Below are positions 24,843 to 33,554 of a DNA stretch of 64,000 nucleotides, in pieces. Source of the DNA: QWHO01 sp039809865 (GTDB lineage: Bacteria; Vulcanimicrobiota; Xenobia; Xenobiales; QWHO01); contig JBDHVW010000029.1 in assembly GCA_039809865.1 (NCBI GenBank), positions 24,146 to 88,145 on the forward strand, given 5' to 3'. Each line of letters starts with the position of its first letter. The first letter of the stretch is position 1. The notes below the pieces were generated by a model that did no database searches, had not been told where the DNA came from, and saw nothing but the letters and a program-made list of their open reading frames with translations. The translations under genes and the position numbers were made by a program.

Positions 24843-26867
24843 CTACCGCACGCCCAACAGCGTCGCGTTGCTCAAGATGATGCTGGCGTTGGAGCCGTCG
24901 ATGTTGCACTGTTGGACTTCCCAGACGCTTGAGCTGGGGGTGGCCCAGGCCACCGAGTAGAGCCGCTGGCCGTCCTTGGAGTAAAAGCCGTTGCCCACGA
25001 TCGGAGTGGGATTGAGAAACGTCCCCGCCCCGCCGGCTACCGGTTGCAGCAGCAAGCGGTCGCCCGCCTGCATCACCGGCCCCGGAGGACCCATCACCGA
25101 GCAGCAGACCTGACTGTTGTCGCGACTGAGGTTGATGGCATCGGTGAGGCCGTTGCCGAGGTTGACCAGGGTCGAGACCCCGCTGGTCGGCACGTCCAGT
25201 TGCTGCAGCAGAATGCCGCCCCCCAGAGCCACGAACAGCACCTTGTTGGCGTTGGGCCACAGGGCCTGGCTGAACATCATGCCGGCGCCCGCATTGACGG
25301 GGGTGGAGGTGCTGGTGGTACGGTCCCAGATCAGCGCGCTGGCGCTCATGCTGGGCACCGCGAAGAGCTTCTTGCTGTCCGGGCTCCAGGCCATCGAGCC
25401 GGCGGTCAGCCCGGGTTTGACCACGGTAAGGGGTCCATTGAGCGGCTGCACGACCAGTCCGTTGGTGGTGGTGACCGCGGCCACCGCCGTGCCGTCCGGC
25501 GACAGCGCGTAGGGGCGGGGTGAGCCCGAGCCAAGACCGGATACCAGCAGGCGCAAGCCCGAGCCGTCCATGTTCACGACCCAGAGCTGGTCAGGGCCGC
25601 TGGTCTCCACCTCGACGATCATCCGGTCGCCTTCGGAGCTGATGAGGACCGTGTCGAAATCGGTTACCGTCTGGGAGATCTGATTCTCATCCAGCACTTT
25701 GACCCACAGGCTCTGATCGCTCGTGACGCGCCAGAGGCTGAGCCGCCCGTTGCTCTTGCGGGCCACGATCAACTCGTCGAGGGGATCGCCCACCTTGCCG
25801 GTCACCGTGGCCACGCCGGCCGTCCCCTCGACCGCCACGTTGCCGAACTCGTCGACGACCTCGCACTGGAGCTGGAACGGGGCGTCCTTGGCCAGACCCA
25901 CGGGCCGATAGGACCAGGTGCACGTGTAAGCCGCGGCCGCGGGATCCCAGACCATCCGCTGCGCTTCGGGCGACCCGAAGACGCCGCCCTCGGGGCACGT
26001 CCAGCGGCAGTAGAGCAGCGCTCCCTGCGGGCTCTGGGCCTCGGCCCGCAGACTCAGGGTGCGGTCTTGCGTGGCCAGTGCCTCGACGCCGCCGGTGGGT
26101 TTGGGCTCGACCATCACCTTGGTGAGCACCGGCTGCGCGGTGGCGGGCGGGGTCACGGTGGGAACGGCCGCCACCGGGCCGGCAATCCGTCCCGAGGCGA
26201 GCATCGCGCTCCCCGCGCCCGGCAGCCCCTCGATCACGCGGATGGTGCCGGAGGGAGAGACCACGACGGTATTCGGCGAGGAGGCGCGCGTCATGGAGAA
26301 CGCGGCCGCCGGGGAGGTCAGGCCGGGGCTGGCCGGCGCCGGCGTGCCCGCTCCAGTGTCGGCACCGGCCGTGGCCACCACGTGATAGTTGTTGGCGTGG
26401 CGCACCAGTCCATTGGCGACCACGCGTCCGGTGGGGAGAAAGACCAGCAGGCCATCGGTCGGATTGGGCGCGCTCCAGGCATCGAAGGAAAACGTCGTCC
26501 CGCCCGCCGGCATGGCTTGCGAGACCGCTTCGCTGGTGGCCCAGGTGCCCGTGAAGAAGCCCACCGAGCCGTCGCTGGTGACCCGGGCCACCCGCCGGAT
26601 TCGGGGATTCATGTCGCCCTCGAGAATGTAGTAGCCCTCGGCCAGGGCCATGGCTCCGTTCTGGGTGGGAAAAGCCACCGCCACGGGCATGCCCTGCGAG
26701 ATCGCGCGCTTGCGGGCGGCGCGCAGCTCCTCGGCCAGGCTGACGGCCGCCGAGCGGGTCGAGGCGGACGCTTTCTGGCCGCCGGACATCATCAACCCGA
26801 TCGCCGCCAGCCCCATGATGAGAGCGGCCACGACCATCAGCTCCAACAGGCTGAATCCTCGCTTCAT
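24843..26867 (-). CDS. Type II/IV pseudopilin fused to a C-terminal beta-propeller
   Basis: 674 residues. The N terminus MKRGFSLLELMVVAALIMGL is a prepilin signal: cleavage after the Gly, then F and E at position 5. It is followed by a GspH-like pilin globular part (SAAVSLAEELRAARKRAISQGMPV). An Ig-like segment follows (about 230-350). From about residue 370 to the end are TolB/WD40-type propeller blades (PYALSPDGTAVAAV, MAWSPDSKKLFAVP, YSKDGQRLYSVAW). The size is four times that of a normal GspH. The start overlaps the upstream pilX-like gene (ATGA). A pilus-tip or envelope-exposed sensor is likely, but this fusion is not one I know to be characterised. Confidence 0.88.
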   Translation of the reverse strand: MKRGFSLLELMVVAALIMGLAAIGLMMSGGQKASASTRSAAVSLAEELRAARKRAISQGMPVAVAFPTQNGAMALAEGYYILEGDMNPRIRRVARVTSDGSVGFFTGTWATSEAVSQAMPAGGTTFSFDAWSAPNPTDGLLVFLPTGRVVANGLVRHANNYHVVATAGADTGAGTPAPASPGLTSPAAAFSMTRASSPNTVVVSPSGTIRVIEGLPGAGSAMLASGRIAGPVAAVPTVTPPATAQPVLTKVMVEPKPTGGVEALATQDRTLSLRAEAQSPQGALLYCRWTCPEGGVFGSPEAQRMVWDPAAAAYTCTWSYRPVGLAKDAPFQLQCEVVDEFGNVAVEGTAGVATVTGKVGDPLDELIVARKSNGRLSLWRVTSDQSLWVKVLDENQISQTVTDFDTVLISSEGDRMIVEVETSGPDQLWVVNMDGSGLRLLVSGLGSGSPRPYALSPDGTAVAAVTTTNGLVVQPLNGPLTVVKPGLTAGSMAWSPDSKKLFAVPSMSASALIWDRTTSTSTPVNAGAGMMFSQALWPNANKVLFVALGGGILLQQLDVPTSGVSTLVNLGNGLTDAINLSRDNSQVCCSVMGPPGPVMQAGDRLLLQPVAGGAGTFLNPTPIVGNGFYSKDGQRLYSVAWATPSSSVWEVQQCNIDGSNASIILSNATLLGVR

Positions 26868-27352
26868 GGCTCGATCCAGGCTCCTTTGTCGATGAAGTTG
26901 ATGATGTGCAAATAGTCCGGATTGACCGCGCTGTCGTCGCGCAACCGGGGGGAAATATCGACCTCGGCCACCAGGGTGCGGCGCACGCGCGAGGCGCCCT
27001 CGGCGCCCACATCGCCCACCGAGACGACGCGCATCAGGCGGTGCGGGTCGCCCTGCAGGCTCAGGTCGAGCGTCACGGTGTAGCGACCGTAGGGCTGCCC
27101 CGCCAGGTCGAGCAAAGTCTCCGAGTAGCTCAGAGCCGTCAGCGTCTCGGCCGGAAGAAAAGAGGGGTCCTTGAGCAACTTCTCGCGCGCATCTTCGAGG
27201 CCGGCCTCGGCCACGGCCCGAGCCGCGATCTCGTCCTGCAAGCGCCGCGCCCCTTCGTTCCGACGCCCCGACTGCGACGAGAGCCCCATGCCCAGCACCA
27301 GCAGCAGCGTCAGCAACAACAACGAGAGGATGATACTGCCGCGCCGCCTCAC
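26864..27352 (-). CDS. PilX/GspK-like minor pseudopilin
   Basis: 162 residues from a GTG at 27352 that overlaps the previous stop (GTGA) and follows GAGGAG at a suitable distance; this decides against the TTG at 27379. The N terminus RRRGSIILSLLLLTLLLVLGMG is a hydrophobic prepilin helix without the E5 glutamate, as is usual in PilX and GspK. A helix (ARRLQDEIAARAVAEAGLEDAREKLL) and a beta region follow. It belongs to the four-gene minor pilin operon and may cap or prime the pseudopilus. Confidence 0.8.
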   Translation of the reverse strand: MRRRGSIILSLLLLTLLLVLGMGLSSQSGRRNEGARRLQDEIAARAVAEAGLEDAREKLLKDPSFLPAETLTALSYSETLLDLAGQPYGRYTVTLDLSLQGDPHRLMRVVSVGDVGAEGASRVRRTLVAEVDISPRLRDDSAVNPDYLHIINFIDKGAWIEP

Positions 27353-27846
27353 AGCCGCAACACTCCTCTGGCGCGGCAAGGATAGATGGCGTTCTCGGGC
27401 TGCACCGAGACCGTGACCACCACCAGCGGGTCGTTGCGCTGGACGCTCAGGCCCTTGGCGCTGCCCAGGCTCTCGACGGTCGTGCCGTCATCGCGCAGGA
27501 TCTCCTCGCCGACCACCTGGTAGGTGCGCGTGACCAGGTTGCCGGCTGGATTCCAGGGGGCGGTGGCGCTCGACGGGTTGATCCGGGTGGGATCGAACGG
27601 GTCGATCATGGTCAGCTCCAGGACCGAGGAGGTCGCGCCATTGGCCGGTTGCACGATGGACAGCGCCTGCTCGGCCTCCCAGGCGATCTGGGCGGCGATC
27701 ACGCTGCCCTGGTAGAGCTCGGAGCGATCGGCGGAGTGGAAGGCGCGCCAGTAGCCGGAAGCCAGCTGGCTGACGACCAGCAGCATGATGCCCATCAATC
27801 CCAGTGTGAGCATCAGTTCCACCAGGCTGCTGCCACGCCGCTTCAC
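27349..27846 (-). CDS. PilW/GspJ-like minor pseudopilin
   Basis: 165 residues from a GTG at 27846 (GTGA overlap with the upstream gene). Prepilin motif KRRG|SSLVELMLTLGLMG with the E5 glutamate, then a mainly beta domain (SVLELTMIDPFDP, NLVTRTYQVVGEEILRDDG). The size and start fit GspJ/PilW family minor pilins. Second gene in the operon beginning at 28619. Confidence 0.82.
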   Translation of the reverse strand: MKRRGSSLVELMLTLGLMGIMLLVVSQLASGYWRAFHSADRSELYQGSVIAAQIAWEAEQALSIVQPANGATSSVLELTMIDPFDPTRINPSSATAPWNPAGNLVTRTYQVVGEEILRDDGTTVESLGSAKGLSVQRNDPLVVVTVSVQPENAIYPCRARGVLRL

Positions 27847-28619
27847 GGCGACAACACCATTTGCGGACCGACGTTGCTGTGGATTGGACCCCCGTAGTTG
27901 CTGGTGGCGCGCACCCAGCAGGTGCCCGGCACCTGGATCGTGCTGCCATCCTTGAGCGCGTACCGGTTGATGAAGCGACACGAGCGCTGATCGCGGTGGA
28001 CCCAATCGAGCATGCCGTCGCCGGTGCCCGCCTCCACTCCCCAGCGAAAGCCGACGTCGGGGATGGGGTTGTTGTTCGAGTCCAGAATCTGACCCTGGAA
28101 GTCGGCGGTGGCTCCGGCGGCCAGCGGATTGGCCAGCGAGGTCGCCTGCACGTTGATGGCGGGCGAGGCCAGCTGCCGGGTGGGATCGCCGACCAGCGAG
28201 ACCAGGCGATAGGCCTGGCCTCCCGACCACGAGACCGTGATCTCGACCTTCCGCAGGGAGCGCGTCAGGAGTCGCTGCTCGGTCTGGGTGGACTCGAGCT
28301 GGGTGGAGAGACTGCCCACCGTCTGATCCTGGGAGCGCACCGTGACCGTGAAGACGGGCTCGTCGGGGTCGGTCACGGTGACGTTCGTGTAGGGCGCCCA
28401 GTTATCGAAGTTATAGGCTCCCGCGCTCTGCCCCGCCGCCCACTGACGAATCTCGGCCAGCTTCGACTGGGCCACCATGGCGGCCCGGGCGGCCCGGCCC
28501 GAGTCGGCGTTACGTCGCAGACTGGTCTGAAACAGCTGCGCCACCACGATGATGCCGGCCGACAACAGGAAAAAAGAAAGCACCAGCTCGGCCAGGCTCA
28601 AGCCTCGATTCCGGAACAC
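27843..28619 (-). CDS. PilV/GspI-like minor pseudopilin with C-terminal extension
   Basis: 258 residues, GTG start at 28619. Prepilin signal FRNRG|LSLAELVLSFFLLSAGIIV. The pilin domain (to about 150) contains QSKLAEIRQWAAGQ and VFTVTVRSQD, typical of GspI/PilV. Residues 150-258 add an Ig-like big-domain extension (NVQATSLANPLAAG, FRWGVEAGTGDG) that is unusual for this small family. First gene of the operon. A TGGTATAAT extended -10 element ends 7 bases before the start, so the transcript may begin at the start codon itself. Confidence 0.83.
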   Translation of the reverse strand: MFRNRGLSLAELVLSFFLLSAGIIVVAQLFQTSLRRNADSGRAARAAMVAQSKLAEIRQWAAGQSAGAYNFDNWAPYTNVTVTDPDEPVFTVTVRSQDQTVGSLSTQLESTQTEQRLLTRSLRKVEITVSWSGGQAYRLVSLVGDPTRQLASPAINVQATSLANPLAAGATADFQGQILDSNNNPIPDVGFRWGVEAGTGDGMLDWVHRDQRSCRFINRYALKDGSTIQVPGTCWVRATSNYGGPIHSNVGPQMVLSP

Positions 28620-28626
28620 GCAACTG

Positions 28627-28635
28627 ATTATACCA
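28627..28635 (-). promoter_or_regulatory. Extended -10 promoter of the minor pilin operon, possibly leaderless
   Basis: Minus strand TGGTATAAT (complement of 28627-28635) is a consensus extended -10 element. The expected transcription start, about 7 bases downstream, coincides with the GTG at 28619. No ribosome binding site fits between. No clear -35 hexamer is visible, which extended -10 promoters tolerate. Confidence 0.7.
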
Positions 28636-28657
28636 GAAGAAGCGGTAACGGTCCGCG

Positions 28658-30769
28658 TCAGGCGTTGACAGTCTGCTCTTCCAGACGCGCGGCCAGGTCG
28701 GCCAGCACTTCCGCCTCGGTGTCGCGGCCGAGCAACCCGCTGAGCTGGCTCAGCTTGCGGATGGTGGCGGGCAACTCGGGGTGCTGGTTGTCCTCGCGAA
28801 TCTTCAGGGCGCGCCGCAAATGCTTCTCGGCTTCCTCGAAATCCTCGGTCGTCATCTGCAGGTCGACCAGCTTCTCCAGGCTGCGGGCCACCTCGGCGTG
28901 GGACTCGCCGTATTTCTTCTCTTTGAGCTCGAGCGCCCGGCGCAGCGAGTTATCGGCTTCGAAGAAGTCCTCGGTCTGGATGTAGACCTCGGCCAGGCCC
29001 ATCAGGCGCTCGCTGACATCGGTCTCCTCCTCGGCCGCCTCGGCCAGCTCGAGCGCCCGCTTGAGCAGGGGCTCGGCCTCGGAGGCGCGTCCGCGCGTCT
29101 GGTAAAGGCCGGCCAGCTTGTCCAGGTGCGGCACCAGCGCGGGCGAGCTGGCGCCCGACTTGCGCTCGTGAATCTCGACGGCTTTCTTGAGCAGGCTCTC
29201 GGCCGCGTCGATATGCTCGCGCGAGGTGTAGAACTCGACCAGGGCCTCGATGCTCTTGTCGGCGGCCGGGTCGTCGGCGTTGGCGCGCAGCTCGACGGCC
29301 TGCGCCAGCAGCGGCTCGGCTTCCTCGACCTTACCCAGCTGGTTGTAGACCTCGGCCAGCCCTTCCAGGGCGGGCGCCAGGTCGGGGTGCTCCTCGCCCA
29401 GCGTCAGGCGCTGGATGGAGACCCAGCGCTCCATGTAGGGCTCGGCCGCGTCGAAGCGCTGCAGGCCCACGTTGATCTGACCCAGGCGCTGCAGCACCGG
29501 CACCAGCTGCGGATGGTCCGGCCCGAGCTCGGTCTCCTGCACCGTCAGAATGCGGCGCAGCATCGGCTCGGCCTCGGGCAGCTTGCCTTGCAAAATCATG
29601 ACCTCGGCCAGACGGAACGAGGACGCCAGCGACTCGGGATGCTTGGTATCCAGCTTGGAGCGATGGGTGGCCGCCACTTTACGCAGCAGCGCCTCGGCCT
29701 CGGCCAGGTTGCCGCGCGCCTGCTGCAACTCGCCCTGAGCCAGCAAGACCTGGGCCACCAGCAGGTGATTGGAGCCAAACTCCGCCTGACGCAGCTCGAG
29801 AGCCCGGTCGAGCGAGATCTCGGCGTCGTCCAGCTCGGACAGCGCCAGTTGCACCTCGGCCAGCTTGAGCAGGTGCCCCGCGAGCTCGGGATGGTCGTTG
29901 CCGAGATTGGCCTCCTGAATGGCCAGGTTGCGCTGCAAATGGTCCACGGCCTCTTCGAAGCGGCGCTGGGCCACCATCAGGTCGGCCATGTTGGTCAAAA
30001 TCGTGCCCGTGTCGGGGTGCGTGTCGCCCAGGACCTTCTCGCGGATGGACAGCGCCTTCTGGTAGAGCGGCTCGGCTTCGGCGTAGCGCTCCTGGGCGCG
30101 GTAGAGCTCGGCCAGATTCTTCAGATCAGTGGCCACGTCGGGGTGATCCGAGCCCAGCTCCTTCTCGTCGATCTCGAGAGCGCGCTTGCAGAGCGGCTCG
30201 GCTTCCTCGAAACGCTTGTCCAGGTAGCAGATGGCGGCCAGGTTGTTGAGGGTGGCGGCCAGACCGGCGTGGTTGGGACCGTGGGCCTTCTCGAGGATCT
30301 CCAGGGAGCGGGTGTAGAGCGGCTCGGCCTCGGTGTGGCGGCCCTGGGCCATGCGAATGGAGGCCAGGTTGCTGAGCTGCTTGGCGACCTCGGGGTGGTC
30401 GGGGCCCAGGCTGGCTTCCTTCAGCATCAGGGCGCGCTCGGAATGGGCTTCGGCGGCGGTAAAGTCGCCCCGGATGCTGGCCAGACCGGCCAGGTTGTCC
30501 AGCGTGCCCGCCAGCTCGGGGTGGGCCGGGTCGACGGCCTCGAAAATCTCCAGGGCGCGCCCGCTGAGCGGCTCGGCCTTGGAGAAATCGCCCTGGGTCG
30601 TGTACAGGTTGGCCAGCCGGCTCAGACTCGTGCCCAGGCGCGCATCCTGCTCGCCGAAGTTCTTCTCGGCCTCGCGGACAGCAGCCTGATACAGCTCCTC
30701 GGCCTTCTCGTAGAGCCCCTGCTTGAAATACTTGTTCCCCGAGTCGAGGTATGTCTGCCAGACTATCAT
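28658..30769 (-). CDS. Kinesin-light-chain-like tetratricopeptide repeat protein
   Basis: 703 residues made almost wholly of tandem 42-residue TPR units of the kinesin-light-chain type, each with the pattern Y/H-A-E-A-E-P-L followed by ALEIREKxLGxxHPD. About 15 units can be followed through the protein. No signal peptide, membrane segment or catalytic domain. Such arrays bind short peptides or partner proteins. The gene is alone on its transcript side, upstream of the pilin operon (38-base gap holding that operon's promoter) and 57 bases downstream of the ABC-F gene. Partner unknown. Confidence 0.9.
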   Translation of the reverse strand: MIVWQTYLDSGNKYFKQGLYEKAEELYQAAVREAEKNFGEQDARLGTSLSRLANLYTTQGDFSKAEPLSGRALEIFEAVDPAHPELAGTLDNLAGLASIRGDFTAAEAHSERALMLKEASLGPDHPEVAKQLSNLASIRMAQGRHTEAEPLYTRSLEILEKAHGPNHAGLAATLNNLAAICYLDKRFEEAEPLCKRALEIDEKELGSDHPDVATDLKNLAELYRAQERYAEAEPLYQKALSIREKVLGDTHPDTGTILTNMADLMVAQRRFEEAVDHLQRNLAIQEANLGNDHPELAGHLLKLAEVQLALSELDDAEISLDRALELRQAEFGSNHLLVAQVLLAQGELQQARGNLAEAEALLRKVAATHRSKLDTKHPESLASSFRLAEVMILQGKLPEAEPMLRRILTVQETELGPDHPQLVPVLQRLGQINVGLQRFDAAEPYMERWVSIQRLTLGEEHPDLAPALEGLAEVYNQLGKVEEAEPLLAQAVELRANADDPAADKSIEALVEFYTSREHIDAAESLLKKAVEIHERKSGASSPALVPHLDKLAGLYQTRGRASEAEPLLKRALELAEAAEEETDVSERLMGLAEVYIQTEDFFEADNSLRRALELKEKKYGESHAEVARSLEKLVDLQMTTEDFEEAEKHLRRALKIREDNQHPELPATIRKLSQLSGLLGRDTEAEVLADLAARLEEQTVNA

Positions 30770-30826
30770 CGAAGGCCGTCCAAAGTGAGGTTGCCGATCG
30801 CCATTCTTGCCCCCCTGACTTTTCCC

Positions 30827-32692
30827 CTACACGGCCGTCAGCTCGTCCCAAATCTTCGTCAGAGATTCGCATTCCTCGCTCATGGCCTGATAGCGCTCCT
30901 GCAAGTCCTTGAGCCGCGGGCCGCTCTCGGGGAGCGCCATCTCTTCCACCAGAGCGGCCAACTGCTCTTCGAGGCCGAAGATCTTCTTCTCCAGGGCGGG
31001 CAGCGTCCACTGGCGCGGCGTCGGGCCGCCCCGCCGGGCTTTGGGCACGAGATCGCGACCCTTCTGGTTCTGCTCGGCGATCTCCGAGGTCACTTTGACT
31101 GGAGCCTTGCGCCGGCGCGCGAAGTCGGAGTAGTTGCCCGGGTAGCTCTGGGCCTGCCCGTCTTGCATCTCGAGGACGCGGGTGGCCAGGGCGTCCATGA
31201 ATGTGCGGTCGTGGGAAATGAACACGATCGTGCCGGGATACTCCAGCAGTGCTTCGGTCAGAGCCTCACGGGCGGACAGATCGAGGTGGTTGGTGGGCTC
31301 GTCCAGGAACAGCAGGTTGGAGGCCCGCACGATGCAGCGCGCCAGAGCCACCCGGCTGCGCTCGCCGCCGCTCAGCACCGAGACTTGCTTGTGGACCTCG
31401 TCGGCCTGGAAGAGCAGGCAGCCCAACAGGGTGCGCAGGCGGGTCTGGTCGGTATGGGGCGGAGCCATCTCCTCCAGCGATTCGAGCACGGTGTGCTGGC
31501 CGTGCAGCGCCTCGGCCTGGTGCTGGGCAAAGAAGACCGGGGTGAGACGGTGACCGTGCTTGACGGTGCCGGCGTCCGGCGCTTCGTGGTTGGCCAGAAG
31601 GCGCAGCAGAGTCGACTTACCCGAGCCGTTGGGGCCGACGATGGCCACCCTCTCCCCGCGCTCGACGGTGAGGCTGCAGTTCTTCAAGACCCCGATGGCG
31701 CCGTAGCTCTTGACCAGACCTTTGGCCGTCAGAGCCTCGCGCCCCGAGTCAGGGAACGTCTTGAAGCTCAGCCGCATCGGCCGGGGATCGTCCTCGGGCG
31801 CATCCACCAGGTCCATCTTCTCGAGCAGCTTCTCGCGGCTCTTGACGCGGCTGGCCAGCGTGGCTTTGTAGCGGAAGCGCTCGATGAAACGCTGGTCGTG
31901 GGCCAGTTTCTTCTGCTGCGTGGCGTAGGCGGCTTCCTGCAGCTCGCGCCGGCGCTCGCGCTCCTCGAGGTAGAAGGTGTAATTGCCCGGATAATCCTCC
32001 AACTCGCCGCCCCACAGCTCCACCACGCGGTTGACGGTGCGGTCGAGGAAGGTGCGGTCGTGCGAAACCAGCAGCACGATGCCGGGATACTTGGAGAGAT
32101 ACTGCTCCAGCCATTCCACGGCTTCCAGATCGAGGTGGTTGGTCGGCTCGTCCAGCAGCAGCAGGGTGGGGGCCTGTAACAGCAGGCGAGCCAGGGCCCC
32201 GCGCATCTGCCAGCCGCCCGAGAACTCGCGGCAGGGGCGGTCGAAATCGGTCTGCTTGAAGCCCATGCCCGCGAGGACGGTGCGGATCCGGGCGTCGATG
32301 GTGTGTGGCTCGGCGTGCTCGTAACGGGCCTGGAGGCGCGCGTAGCGGTCCATCACCTCCTTTTTCTCGGAGGCCATCTCGTGCTCGAGCTGCCGCAGCT
32401 CTTGCTCCATCGCTCGCACCGGGTCGAAGAGGGCGTTCATCTCCTCGTAGAGCGTAACGTCGGGGTGAAGCTGGCCCTCCTGGCCGAGATAGCCCACCTG
32501 GGCGCCGGGCCCCAGCGCGACATGGCCGGTGTCGGGCTCGAGCTGGCCGCTCAAAATCTTGAGCAGCGTGGTCTTACCCGTGCCGTTGCGGCCGATCAGC
32601 CCCAGGCGCTGGCCTGGAACCAGGGCCAGGTTGATCTCGTGCAGCACGACGTGGCCGCCGTAAGCTTTGTTGATGTTGACGAGCGAGATCAC
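30827..32692 (-). CDS. ABC-F ATPase (YheS/Uup-like)
   Basis: 621 residues with two ABC domains on one chain and no membrane segments. Walker A GRNGTGKTT and GPNGSGKST; signatures FSGGW and LSGGER; Walker B LLLLDEPTNHLD and LLFLDEPTNHLD. A charged linker separates them, and a C-terminal coiled coil (ALEKKIFGLEEQLAALVEEM) follows. ABC-F proteins act on the ribosome E site in translation control or antibiotic protection. The ATG at 32692 overlaps the stop of the beta-lactamase gene (ATGA), so the two are co-translated. Resistance function is possible but unproven; the housekeeping YheS-like type is equally likely. Confidence 0.92.
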   Translation of the reverse strand: MISLVNINKAYGGHVVLHEINLALVPGQRLGLIGRNGTGKTTLLKILSGQLEPDTGHVALGPGAQVGYLGQEGQLHPDVTLYEEMNALFDPVRAMEQELRQLEHEMASEKKEVMDRYARLQARYEHAEPHTIDARIRTVLAGMGFKQTDFDRPCREFSGGWQMRGALARLLLQAPTLLLLDEPTNHLDLEAVEWLEQYLSKYPGIVLLVSHDRTFLDRTVNRVVELWGGELEDYPGNYTFYLEERERRRELQEAAYATQQKKLAHDQRFIERFRYKATLASRVKSREKLLEKMDLVDAPEDDPRPMRLSFKTFPDSGREALTAKGLVKSYGAIGVLKNCSLTVERGERVAIVGPNGSGKSTLLRLLANHEAPDAGTVKHGHRLTPVFFAQHQAEALHGQHTVLESLEEMAPPHTDQTRLRTLLGCLLFQADEVHKQVSVLSGGERSRVALARCIVRASNLLFLDEPTNHLDLSAREALTEALLEYPGTIVFISHDRTFMDALATRVLEMQDGQAQSYPGNYSDFARRRKAPVKVTSEIAEQNQKGRDLVPKARRGGPTPRQWTLPALEKKIFGLEEQLAALVEEMALPESGPRLKDLQERYQAMSEECESLTKIWDELTAV

Positions 32693-33441
32693 AGCGTGGA
32701 GAGCACTTTCTTGGCCAGCCGGATGCGCAGCTCGTAGAAGTCCTTCGGAGCGGGCGGGGGTTGCGTGATCAGCAGCGCAAAGTAGACCGGGCCGTCGGTC
32801 CGATCCTGCCAGCCGACATACCAGCCATACTCCATGGCGGGGGTACGGGCCCAGCCGGTCTTGGCGTGGATGCCCTCGCCCTGGTCCATGATGCGGATCA
32901 GCTTGCGCCGGGAGCTTGCGCGCACGGGCAGCTCGTCGTCGTGGAGCCGTCGCAAGAACAGTACCTGCTCGCGGGGCGAGATTTTCAGGGGGCCGTCCAG
33001 CCAGAACTGGTCCACCCTGTCGCCCACGTGCATGTTGCCGTAGTCGAGCTTCACGACCCAGGATTTCTCTCGCTCCAGGCCCACGCGGCGGGCCATCTCC
33101 TGGTAGTACCAGGCGGCCGAGGCTTTGAAAGCCGAAGCGAGGTCCTGGTCCCTGTCCCAGCCCGGATTACCGCGCACCACCCCGTCCCAGGCCAGCTGCA
33201 TGGGAAGCACGCCGGTCTCGAGCCCGATCAGGGTGTTGGGAATCTTGAACGTGGAAGCGGGCACGAAGCGCTCGTGCGTGAGCTCCGGGCGGTATTCGCG
33301 CCAGCCGTGGGCCTCGTCGTACAGGGCCATGCAGCCGGTGACGCCCTCCTCGCGGAAGCAAGACTCCACGGCGGCCGACGGGTTTTGGGCTCGAACGGGC
33401 AGCAGGACGGCCAGGAGGCAGAGAAGGATGCGTGCGAACAC
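32689..33441 (-). CDS. Class D (OXA-type) beta-lactamase
   Basis: 250 residues from a GTG at 33441, which yields a clean signal peptide (MFARILLCLLAVLLPVRA); longer starts add unrelated sequence. Class D motifs: STFK at S63-K66, YGN in LDYGNMHVG, KTG at K194-G196, and FWLDGPLKIS, which carries the conserved tryptophan near the carbamylated lysine. The second serine motif is SAA in place of the usual SxV. Known role: periplasmic hydrolysis of beta-lactams through an acyl-serine. It may be intrinsic, since base composition matches its neighbours. Coupled to the ABC-F gene downstream. Confidence 0.92.
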   Translation of the reverse strand: MFARILLCLLAVLLPVRAQNPSAAVESCFREEGVTGCMALYDEAHGWREYRPELTHERFVPASTFKIPNTLIGLETGVLPMQLAWDGVVRGNPGWDRDQDLASAFKASAAWYYQEMARRVGLEREKSWVVKLDYGNMHVGDRVDQFWLDGPLKISPREQVLFLRRLHDDELPVRASSRRKLIRIMDQGEGIHAKTGWARTPAMEYGWYVGWQDRTDGPVYFALLITQPPPAPKDFYELRIRLAKKVLSTL

Positions 33442-33554
33442 GGGGCAGGCCCTTCGCCGCAAAGCCCGTGAGGCCTGCGGCCAGAGGCAGGTTCGGCGCC
33501 CCTGACAACGAACGCCCCTCCGGGCGGGGAACACACCAAACAGGAGACAAAGGC

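Noticed and set aside
28781..32179. An 1132-codon open frame on the plus strand
   Set aside because: Antisense shadow of the TPR and ABC-F genes; Leu/Gln/Gly-rich composition without motifs.
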